Positions 11,987-21,600 of a DNA stretch of 64,000 nucleotides are shown here, piece by piece. The notes beneath the pieces are model-generated. The model saw nothing but the letters and a program-made list of their open reading frames with translations. It was not told where the DNA came from and did not search any database. The stretch covers positions 43,095,256-43,159,255 of the forward strand of contig CM060108.1 of the NCBI GenBank assembly GCA_030522415.1. Direction: 5' to 3'. The translations under genes and the position numbers were made by a program. Origin of the DNA: Channallabes apus. Lineage: Eukaryota > Chordata > Actinopteri > Siluriformes > Clariidae. Within the stretch, counting starts at the first letter, position 1, and each line of letters begins with the position of its first letter.

Positions 11987-14900
11987 TCAGTGATGCCTCT
12001 TGACACACACAGAGGGGTACTTCAGATAACAAGGAATGTCATTCCAGTTCCTACTGGCTGCAGAATAGAAAATTATACATTTAAATGACATGTTATTTGA
12101 ATGAAAATCAAAAAACCAAAGGCTAAAGTTAGCAAAGATAGACTATACATTCGATATTTCAAGATCTACTTACCGGTGAATTGATGTGGAAAGTTCATAT
12201 GCACACAGAACTCATTAGGTAGAAAATTTGGTTCACCTGGATTCCACTTGGTAAAAGTCACTGGAGTGCGGTCAGACCAGTTCCAGTTGAATGCCTAACA
12301 AAATTAATAGTAGAAACTCTTGAGTCATTCTATATTTTGGGATAAATTTCATATCAGTAAAAAAAGTACAAAAACAATATTCATACATTTCTTTAGTGTA
12401 ACATGACTCCTCTAGTTGCGCCGCTTAAACATTAACATTTTTTACATTAACATGTCTTCACTACTCAGCTTATCAAATATGTTATGAACAGACTAGATAT
12501 CATTACAATCATTTCATTATGAATGAAATTAATAACAACAGTTAGTTCTGACCAAGTAAAGTAAAGGAGGCCGCATACGAGCGTTAAGATGTTTAACCTA
12601 TACTGTAGGTAACACTCCACAGCATGGGTGTTCTAACAACCGTTAATTACACTACTGTCCAGTATGGATAAAAGTAGGTTGACACAGTCTGCAATATGTC
12701 ATCTTAAACAACACGCTGTCTCCTTAGTAATTGCTACTAAGTCATTCCAATCTGTCTGTGTTGTTTTGTTTATGGCTAATGTGAGCTACAAACTTAATTA
12801 GCTTCTAACACAGGGGTAAATCCCAAATCCCTCCCTAATCCCTGATCAATGGCATTACTTGGTGTGTGGAACAAGAGATTGCACACTTAGTGCACCAGAT
12901 TTCCATTTTACATTATTTGGGATTCAACCCAGGATGGTATGTGATATTCTAAAGCGGAATCGAAAAAGTGGAAATATAAAGTAAATATCATATATTTCTG
13001 AAGACTGTCCACCACCTCCATTGTTTATTCTCCTCAGCTTTTGGTTACATAGTAACACAGTACTGGTAAATACTGCAAACGTTTTATCAACTATCTTCCT
13101 AATAGAACTTTATTCTGTAGCTCAAAAACAATTTGACTCAATGCCCAGCATCACATGACGAAATATTCCCCTATAGCATACATTTTGAACACTTGTGCTA
13201 TGCTTTTCTCTGCTTCTTCAAAAATGCAGACGTCCTTAAGAACAGGGTCAGAACAGACCCTGTATCTTATTATTTTCTCAGCTGCAGACATCTGTTTAAT
13301 ACACTTGGATTTTAGAAAATGTGTTGATGATGGAGAACTTGAATGTGTGCTGTGACATACTGCACGTAGACTGGTAATGCTAAAGATGTAATAATGATGA
13401 ATGATTATGTAGACTATTGGGCAAATTAATTGACGTAGAACATGGTGCCTTATTAGACAATTTCCTTATTTTCACCCATAATTTTGTGGTAGGATTTGCC
13501 TGGCTGACCACTTCTTATTTTCATAAACAGTTTTACATCATATTTGGACAAATTATTTAATTAAAATGATAAAAAAAAAAAAAAAAACTGAAAACATATA
13601 ATGTAGATAACATAGTTGATGGTCAATTAATATACTCAATGAAAATAAACTATTATAAATGAAATATTTCATGAAATAAAAAAGCGCCTAATACAATAAT
13701 GTACGCTAATGTAAAGAATGATATCAGTCATTCTAGTAGTAACATATTGTAACGTTTATGGACATTAATAAAGTTATGTATTTATATTATTTAAATGCAA
13801 AAATTAAATTTTTGGAAAAAAATTGGATTTGGAAATATATTTCTTTTAGAAAAAATGGCTGTGGCTGTTAGTAATTTTAACAAAAAGAATGTTAATTTGT
13901 TAACTAAATGAATCATATGATATGCGTACTGTTTGTGTGATGTTAAAACACTTTCATCAGTGGACATAGAATTGACTCCAATTTATAGAATGATTTACAT
14001 GCTGTAATATTTGATTAACAGTGTAATTGTTTCTTTATCTGGCCATGAGTGGGTTAATAAATCTGTACAGCTATATACCTTCCCTGCTGTTGAATATGTG
14101 ACTGAGATGGAGAAGATTTTGATAAATAACTTACCCGCGGACTTCTAGAAAGGCCAATCCATGTTGGATTCTGGCCGGGGTCTTGAGCACGGATAACAGA
14201 CTTGGCATGCTGATGATCTTTCTCACTGTGTATCGAGACCAAGTGTGCACCGTGACTCTGGCAATGTTTCTAGAAAAGAAAAAAAAAGTTTGGCATCATC
14301 GCATGTTCATTAACTGCAGTTAATATGTATAATTTTGCATATTATTTTATATAAGCAGAGCCTCCCTGGTACTGTAATCCCTTCATTCATTCATATTCAG
14401 TAAGAGTTTTATCCTAATCTGGTTCACAGTGAATCCAGAACCTGTCCCGGGAGGTTTAATTTAATTTAACCTGAGGGTAAAACAAAAATGCACTCTGGAT
14501 GGGACATCATCCAATCTGGGAAAACCATGCACAAATTCACGTTTTCACCATTAGGGTCAGTTTAAAGTAACCACTAAACCTACCAGGCATATTTTGCATG
14601 CAAGTGAAGCATGGGGGTGGATCAGTGATGATTTGCAATATCATGGCATTCCCTAGGCCCAATACTTGTGCTAGATGTGCTTCTCACTGCCAAGGACTAC
14701 CGAACCATTCTGGAGGACCATGTGCACCCAGTGGTTCAAACATTGTAAAAAATAGTTATTGTATCCTAAAGGCAGTGCCGTGTATCATGATGATAATGCA
14801 CTAATACACACAGCAAGACTGGTGACAGAGTGGTTTGATGAACATGAAAGTGAAGTTGAACATCTCCCATGGCCTGCACAGTCACCAGATCTAAATATTA

Positions 14901-15221
14901 TTGAGCCACTTTTGGGGTGCCTGGCCACTATTCTGCAAGAGGAATGGCTCAAAATCCCTCTGGCCACTGTGCAGGACTTGTATCTGTCATTTCCAAGACG
15001 AATTGATGCTGTATTGGCCAGAAAAGGAGGCGCTACACCATACTAATAAATTATTGTGGTCTAAAACCAGGCGTTTCAGTTTCATTGTCCAACCCCTGGA
15101 AACAAGTTTGGAAACACCTACTAATTACCTAAGTCCAAATTGTTCTTACAAAACTGTTATTTCATAATCTCCAGTATTGTAAAAGAATTTAGAAAAAGAA
15201 ACACAAACAAACAAAACAAAC

Positions 15222-15290
<69 letters not shown>

Positions 15291-17833
15291 AATTAGAAGG
15301 TGTGCCCTAACTTTTGGCTTGTAATGATTATGAAGTATGATCATACTTTTGTATGATTGTATGATTGTATGTATATATGTATGTACAGTGGTGTGAAAAA
15401 CTATTCGCCCCCTTCCTGATTTCTTATTCTTTTGCATGTTTGTCACACTTAAATGTTTCTGCTCATCAAAAACCGTTAACTATTAGTCAAAGATAACATA
15501 ATTGAACACAAAATGCAGTTTTTAAATGAAGGTTTACGTTATTAAGGGAGAAAAAAAACTCCAAATCTACATGGCCCTGTGTGAAAAAGTGATTGCCCCC
15601 CTTGTTAAAAAATAACTTAACTGTGATTTATCACACCTGAGTTCAATTTCTGTAGTCACCCCCAGGCCTGATTACTGCCACACCTGTTTCAATCAAGAAA
15701 TCACTTAAATAGGAGCTACCTGACACAGAGAAGTAGACCAAAAGCACCTCAAAAGCTAGACATCATACCAAGATCCAAAGAAATTCAGGAACAAATGAGA
15801 ACAAAAGTAATTGAGATCTATCAGTCTGGTAAAGGTTATAAAGCCATTTCTAAAGCTTTGGGACTCCAGCGAACCACAGTGAGAGCCATTATCCACAAAT
15901 GGCAAAAACATGGAACAGTGGTGAACCTTCCCAGGAGTGGCCGGCCGACCAAATTTACCCCAAGAGCGCAGAGACAACTCATCCGAGAGGCCACAAAAGA
16001 CCCCAGGACAACATCTAAAGAACTGCCGGCCTCACTTGCCTCAATTAAGGTCAGTGTTCACGACTCCACCATAAGAAAGAGACTGGGCAAAAACGGCCTG
16101 CATGGCAGATTTCCAAGGCGCAAACCACTTTTAAGCAAAAAGAACATTAAGGCTCGTCTCAATTTTGCTAAAAAACATCTCAATGATTGCCAAGACTTTT
16201 GGGAAAATACCTTGTGGACCGACGAGACAAAAGTTTAACTTTCTGGAAGGTGCGTGTCCCGTTACATCTGCCGTAAAAATAACACAGCATTTCAGAAAAA
16301 CAACATCATACCAACAGTAAAATATGGTGATGGTAGTGTGATGGTCTGGGGTTGTTTTGCTGCTTCAGGACCTGGAAGGCTTGCTGTGATAGATGGAACC
16401 ATGAATTCTACTGTATACCAAAAAATCCTGAAGGAGAATGTCCGGCCATCTGTTCGTCAACTCAAGCTGAAGCGATCTTGGGTGCTGCAGCAGGACAATG
16501 ACCCAAAACACACCAGCAAATCCACCTCTGAATGGCTGAAGAAAAACAAAATGAAGACTTTGGAGTGGCCTAGTCAAAGTCCTGACCTGAATCCTATTGA
16601 GATGTTGTGGCATGACCTTAAAAAGGCGGTTCATGCTAGAAAACCCTCAAATAAAGCTGAATTACAACAATTCTGCAAAGATGAGTGGGCCAAAATTCCT
16701 CTAGAGCGCTGTAAAAGACTCGTTGCAAGTTATTGCAAACGCTTGATTGCAGTTATTGCTGCTAAGGGTGGCCCAACCAGTTATTAGGTTCAGGGGGCAA
16801 TTACTTTTTCACACAGGGCCATGCAGGTTTGGATTTTTTTTCTCCCTAAATAATAAAACCCCTCATTTAAAAACTGCATTTTGTGTTTACTTGTGTTATC
16901 TTTGACTAATAGTTAAATGTGTTTGATGATCAGAAACATTTTGTGTGACAAACATGCAAAAGAATAAGAAATCAGGAGGGGGGCAAATAGTTTTTCACAC
17001 CACTGTATGTATGTACAGTATGTATGTATACATGTGTGTGTATGTGTATGTGCATGTGTGTATGTGTGTGTGAGTTAAATTTTGGCATAGTTGAAATTAA
17101 CTGAACCTCAGCAGAAGGCCAATCCAATTTGGTTGCGTGATATTTGAAGCAACGTCCATTAAAGGCAGACCATCCACTTGGACATCTATGATGATGGTTA
17201 TGATGATGATGACATTGATGATGATGTTGATGTCCTACATACAGTATATATATTTTTAAATAGCATGGAAAAATTAATATAAAAATATTAAACAAAAGGT
17301 ATGGAATTACGCAATTCAACAGCAGCAAGCAGTCAGTTGTTATTTTAAGACATGAAGGTAAGATGTTCCGGGTCAAGTACAACCAAGCCACCAAGCACTA
17401 TGCTGAAACTGGCTCTCATGAAGACCTTCCCAGAAGAGCTAGACCAAAACTTAACTCTACTGCAGAGGAGAAGTGCATTTAGAGTCACCAGCCTCAGAAA
17501 TCACCAATTAAGAAACAGCACCTCAGATTAGAGCCGTTATTAAGAATTTACAGAGCAGAAGTAGCAAATACATCTCAATATCAACTGTTCAGAGGAGATT
17601 ATTGCAAGTTTTGGACGTCTTCATTATTGCTTTACAGTGTAGTAAAAAAAAAAATTTAATCAGCAAAAAACATGGAAGTATAAGGTGTGTTCAATCTTTT
17701 GACTGGTAGTGTGCTTAGCATGTAGCTCTGATTTAATAGAAAAATAACCATCATATTAATTTCCATGAATCTGTAAGAAAAACGTCTACTTTTATTTGAG
17801 AAGTGTTAGTGTTGATGGTTACAATAATCATTA

Positions 17834-17896
<63 letters not shown>

Positions 17897-19598
17897 TGGT
17901 GTGAAAAACTATTGGCCCCCTTCCTAATTTCTTATTCTTTTGCATGTTTGTCACACTTAAATGTTTCTGCTCATCAAAAACCGTTAACTATTAGTCAAAG
18001 ATAACATAATTGAACACAAAATGCAGTTTTTAAATGAAGGTTTACGTTATTAAGGGAGAAAAAAACTCCAAATCTACATGGCCCTGTGTGAAAAAGTGAT
18101 TGCCCCCCTTGTTAAAAAATAACTTAACTGTGGTTTATCAGAAAGCACTTAAATAGGAGCTACCTGACACAGAGAAGTAGACAAAACAAATGAGAACAAA
18201 AGTAATTGAGATCTATCAGTCTGGTAAAGGTTATAAAGCCATTTCTAAAGCTTTGGGACTCCAGCGAACCACAGTGAGAGCCATTATCCACAAATGGCAA
18301 AAACATGGAACAGTGGTGAACCTTCCCAGGAGTGGCCGGCCGACCAAAATTACCCCAAGAGCTCAGAGACAACTCATACAAGAGGCCACAAAAGACCCCA
18401 GGACAACATCTAAAGAACTGCAGGCCTCACTTGCCTCAATTAAGGTCAGTGTTCAAGACTCCACCATAAGAAAGAGACCGGGCAAAAACGGCCTGCATGG
18501 CAGATTTCCAAGGCACAAACCACTTTTAAGCAAAAAGAACATTAAGGCTCGTCTCAATTTTGCTAAAAAACATCTCAAATACCTTGTGGACCGACGAGAC
18601 AAAAGTTGAACTTTTTGGAAGGTGCGTGTCCCGTTACATCTGGTCGTAAAAGTAACACAGCATTTCAGAAAAAGAACAACATGGTAGTGTGATGGTCTGG
18701 GGTTGTTTTGCTGCTTCAGGACCTGGAAGGCTTGCTGTGATAGATGGAACCATGAATTCTACTGTCTAGCAAAAAATCCTGAAGGAGAATGTCCGGCCAT
18801 CTGTCGTCAACTCAAGCTGAAGCGATCTTGGGTGCTGCAGCAGGACAATGACCCAAAACACACCAGCAAATCCACCTCTGAATGGCTGAAGAAAAACAAA
18901 ATGAAGACTTTGGAGTGGCCTAGTCAAAGTCCTGACCTGAATCCTATTGAGATGTTGTGGCATGACCTTAAAAAGGCGGTTCATGCTAGAAAACCCTCAA
19001 ATAAAGCTGAATTACAACAATTCTGCAAAGATGAGTGGGACAAAATTCCTCCAGAGCGCTGTAAAAGACTCGTTGCAAATTATCGCAAACGCTTGATTGC
19101 AGTTATTGCTGCTAAGGGTGGCCCAACCAGTTATTAGGTTCAGGGGGCAATTACTTTTTCACACAGGGCCATTTAGGTTTGGATTTTTTTTCTCCCTAAA
19201 TAATAAAACCCCTCATTTAAAAACTGCATTTTGTGTTTACTTGTGTTATCTTTGACTAATAATTAAATGTGTTTGATGATCAGAAACATTTTGTGTGACA
19301 AACATGCAAAAGAATAAGAAATCAGGAGGGGGCAAATAGTTTTTCACACCACTGTATATAATTTTTATTTTTTTTTAACTGTATCTATTTACTTTCATTA
19401 TTTACTCCACAAGCCTAAAGTGAAGCAGAATGTGCATTTCTTAAACATACTACAATTAAAATACAGGAAACAAATCAGAGTTTTACTATTAACTTCTCAA
19501 TTAAAAGTGTACTGATTAACAGAAATAAGACTCTTACCAAAAGCTGTTACTGCCACGGCAAGAAGAAGAACAAACACCACTTTAGCCTTGCCAGCCAT
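11987..19598 (-). CDS. Secreted C-type lectin 1, single CRD, with His-rich N-terminus
   Basis: This encodes a predicted secreted, calcium-dependent sugar-binding protein of the fish ladderlectin / lactose-binding lectin l-2 / nattectin type. Coding exons on the - strand: 19598-19538 (signal peptide [20 protein letters not shown]), 17234-17107, 14269-14135, 12294-12174 and 12057-11987. Lengths 61, 128, 135, 121 and 71 nt give 171 aa plus TGA, with GT-AG borders and matching phases. A 5' UTR exon lies at about 19705-19732. The CRD shows [36 protein letters not shown] (the EPN calcium/sugar motif, mannose-type), NEFC, NWNDIPC (WND motif) and SVCVKR. Mature residues 2-16 or so hold 11 His and one Cys before CPSGW. 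Introns carry two Tc1 copies. The frame is intact, so it is probably functional. Confidence 0.93.
12300..14130. other. Lectin 1 intron between exons 4 and 5; no gene seen
   Basis: AT-rich intron sequence. Frames such as 13133-13355 (+) have no recognisable domain and no splice support. No clear transposon structure. Confidence 0.35.
14386..14580. repeat. Old repeat shared with lectin gene 2 (42608-42780)
   Basis: The segment 'attcagtaagagttttatcctaatc..gttcac..tgaatccagaacctg' lies just upstream of exon 3 of the CRD (coding exon 14269-14135) in transcription sense. It has a clear counterpart at 42608-42780 at the same distance from the equivalent exon of lectin 2. It resembles a decayed SINE tail. 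Its shared position shows the insertion predates the gene duplication. Confidence 0.65.
14590..15110 (+). mobile_element. Tc1-like transposase remnant
   Basis: Fragments of a DD34E transposase C-terminal half are visible in two frames: '[10 protein letters not shown]', then '[17 protein letters not shown]' and '[14 protein letters not shown]' and 'RKGGATPY'. The end sequence near 15050-15105 (gtctaaaaccaggcgtttcag) resembles a Tc1 terminus. Frameshifted; it lies in a lectin 1 intron. Confidence 0.7.
15238..15289. repeat. (TA)n microsatellite
   Basis: About 25 TA units in lectin 1 intron, directly after an A-rich run. It lies roughly 100 bp left of the first Tc1 family A copy, which needs a TA target. 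Confidence 0.95.
15386..17005 (+). mobile_element. Tc1-like transposon, family A copy 1 (IR/DR type)
   Basis: A 1620-bp element flanked by TA (15384-15385 and 17006-17007). The ends start CAGTGGTGTGAAAAACTAT and form inverted repeats of about 200 bp. An inner repeat (ggccctgtgtgaaaaagtgattgccccc near 15571 and its complement near 16795) echoes the outer end, the IR/DR arrangement of Sleeping Beauty-like Tc1 elements. It sits between exons 2 and 3 of the lectin 1 CRD coding series and carries the broken transposase described separately. Confidence 0.92.
15768..16787 (+). pseudogene. Tc1 transposase (DD34E), one nonsense codon and lost start
   Basis: The frame is continuous from the paired helix-turn-helix N-terminus ('[19 protein letters not shown]', 'RSGRPTK') through the catalytic region to 'AAKGGPTSY'. 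The three catalytic residues are present: Asp in LWTDETKV, Asp in QQDNDPKH and Glu in NPIEMLW. Two lesions are visible. The usual start codon before 'PRSKEIQEQ' reads ATA (15768-15770). A TAA at 16236-16238 follows DETKV where family members have Glu. Otherwise it is about 340 codons and nearly intact, so this copy is comparatively young. Confidence 0.9.
17400..17715 (+). mobile_element. Tc1-like remnant (N-terminal transposase part)
   Basis: The translation includes '[16 protein letters not shown]' and 'QYQLFRGDY' in broken frames, matching the DNA-binding half of a different Tc1 family. It ends near 17715 with 'ggtgtgttcaatcttttgactggtag', a degraded Tc1 terminus. It lies between lectin 1 coding exons 1 and 2. 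Confidence 0.6.
17838..17893. repeat. (AT)n microsatellite
   Basis: About 27 AT units running directly into the left end of Tc1 family A copy 2, which used the last TA as its target. Confidence 0.95.
17894..19354 (+). mobile_element. Tc1-like transposon, family A copy 2, internally deleted
   Basis: A 1461-bp element with the same termini and orientation as copy 1, flanked by TA (17892-17893, 19355-19356). Relative to copy 1 it has several internal deletions: around 18140, around 18185, near 18577 and near 18680. There is also a 1-bp loss near 18805. The transposase frames 18190-18609 and 18703-19137 are remnants and lack the block around the first catalytic Asp in usable frame. It lies between lectin 1 coding exons 1 and 2. 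Confidence 0.92.
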
Positions 19599-19754
19599 AG
19601 TTAGTTCTGGATTTTGATGCACTGCAAGAAAATCAAAGTTACTTACATACAGTATAAATAGAACATGTTACAGAATTAAAAAACATCTACTTACATCTAC
19701 TTACAGTATGAGTCTCTTCTTGTTTGATGTGAAACCCAGAGGTAAGTCAGGATG

Positions 19755-19762
19755 CTTATATA
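19755..19762 (-). promoter_or_regulatory. TATA box of lectin gene 1
   Basis: TATATAAG on the - strand, about 25 bases before the inferred 5' UTR exon (19732-19705). An 'AAAGCAGCACATCAC' spacer and an upstream 'GTTATTTTTCTTTGGAAAG' block are closely matched at the same positions before lectin gene 2 (TATA at 46703-46696). Confidence 0.7.
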
Positions 19763-19799
19763 GTGATGTGCTGCTTTCCAAAGAAAAATAACCTTGTGA

Positions 19800-21600
19800 C
19801 TTTTGTAAAAGAAACAAACAACTATTTATTCTGTAAGTTTAACTAAACGTGTGTTGTAATATGGCCAATCTTGATTGGTACGGTGGATGCACACATATTC
19901 ACATTACCCTGGAAATACCATGTCTGGTTGGACTTCCATGTAGGTGTGAAAAAACAGGACTTTATTGAGAAATCAACTACTGCTTTTCTTTGAGGATGTG
20001 TCTGTCTGTGCCTCATAACTATACTGACATTATCTTTAACATATTTTAATACATTTTGCATGCTGTTGAATATGCTGTGAGGGGTGTTGAAGTCAAACTA
20101 GGACCTTTAATTGTCCAGAAAAATAGGACAGAGTTATGAGAGTAAAAATCCCTGTTTCTCTATATAATCCCCTGCCACACTAATGGTCTTATCCCAGTGT
20201 TATCACTAGCGCTTGAATACCATCAAGATAGAAAGTTTCCTCAGTACACCGGAGACATGATGATCAGACTGCCTGCATCACGTCTAAAATCCTGGCCTCT
20301 CAGTGACCCAAACATGTGAAAATGGCTTGGAGCGAGGTCAGGACTGTATGTGGATGTTGAGGTCCCAGTAAGTTCCTGTAATATGCAAGTGGTGTTCCTG
20401 AATGATTGTGTGTACTGTTCCCTCAATCAGATGCAATTTTGTGATAAGTTTTGATAAGTGGCAATTTATAAGGTTTATGCATTCCACTCTCTGAATATTC
20501 ACAGGAATGTCTGTAACTCCTTCTGAGCCACCTCAACCACATCACATAATTCACGGACATATGGCCTTCTTTACAATGCTTGAATCATTCAAATGTTTTA
20601 CTGTGGCCAAGAATTTCATCTGTGCTTAACGTTTTTTTGTCAATGTCAATCATTTCATGCCATAATTTAAAAAAAAAAAATGTCATCACATTCTGGTATA
20701 TCTCGAATGCCCCACATAGTTTGAGGAGACCTAAAAGGATGTTTGGATTATTTTTGGCTTTTGCACAGAGCAGTATGGTTGGTGTTATTTTACTATCATT
20801 AGAAAACCTTACCTGCATTACAACTCTAAAAGACAAAATTGCTCCAGACCTGAGATGGACCGTAGGGACAAAAAGATTGCTCATGACAAAGTGGCAGTGG
20901 ACTGGTTCAAAACCAAGAAACTGAATGTATTTAAAAGGTCCATTTAAAGCACCTAGTGCAATTGAGAGACTGTTACCAGATATTTTCATGACTGTGAAGC
21001 AGGCATCATGAGCTAAGAACTTCTACTAATTTAATTAAATAGTTACAACTTAAACATTTTTGTTCCTGGAAATTTTACTTTAAAGCCATAAACGAATAAA
21101 CAAACTGACAAACAAATAAAGGCAGAATGTTTAATAATTTATTGTATACTTCTTGTACTCCTGTAGAACATTTCTATTACTTATAATTGCTTCAACTTCT
21201 TTTTGGCTCCCACTTTCAGTAGAGCTGGAGTTAAGTTACTACATACAACTGTAGATACAACCTTAAAGCATTTACAGTATAAAAGCTATAAACCCTCTTT
21301 ACCAAATAAAAAAATGTACCTGTTTCTCTGGAAAGTTTGTGTACTGCTTTGCTTACACAGCTGATGAAAGATGTTCATCTCAAACATCCTGATTCCCTGG
21401 AAAGGCTTACAGTATTTACTAGGCTTTTACACTGAATGTTAGACATTCCACATTATTAGTAACATCTGTACACCTGATTGGACACGTAGCAAAATAGAAA
21501 CATGACAACTACTGAAATAATTGCGCTTAATTTTTGTCTTTCATATATTGTGCACAAATTGTGGTAATGTCTCACAGAAAACAGGTGGGGAATATCGAGG
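19800..21600. other. 5' flank of lectin gene 1
   Basis: It includes patches homologous to the 5' flank of lectin 2: about 19850-19990 against 46770-46920, and 21330-21470 against 47310-47450. A mariner remnant is at 20080-20430. The 134-codon frame at 20989-20585 (-) has no recognisable domain and is not called as a gene. Confidence 0.45.
20080..20430 (-). mobile_element. Mariner-type transposase remnant
   Basis: On the - strand, 'YSPDLAPSHFHMFGSLRGQ' (about 20350-20290) is the conserved block around the third catalytic residue of mariner (DD34D) transposases. A decayed C-terminal part with 'RWYSSASDNTG' follows toward 20080. Stops and frameshifts interrupt it. It inserted in the 5' flank of lectin gene 1. 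Confidence 0.65.

Noticed and set aside
16972..17394. 140-codon - strand frame containing the His-rich segment
   Set aside because: Only 17234-17107 is exon. The rest is intron read-through, including a (GT)n-derived HTHTH tail.
20585..20989. 134-codon - strand frame next to the mariner remnant
   Set aside because: No recognisable domain, contains a poly-Phe run from an A-tract, and has no splice or promoter support.
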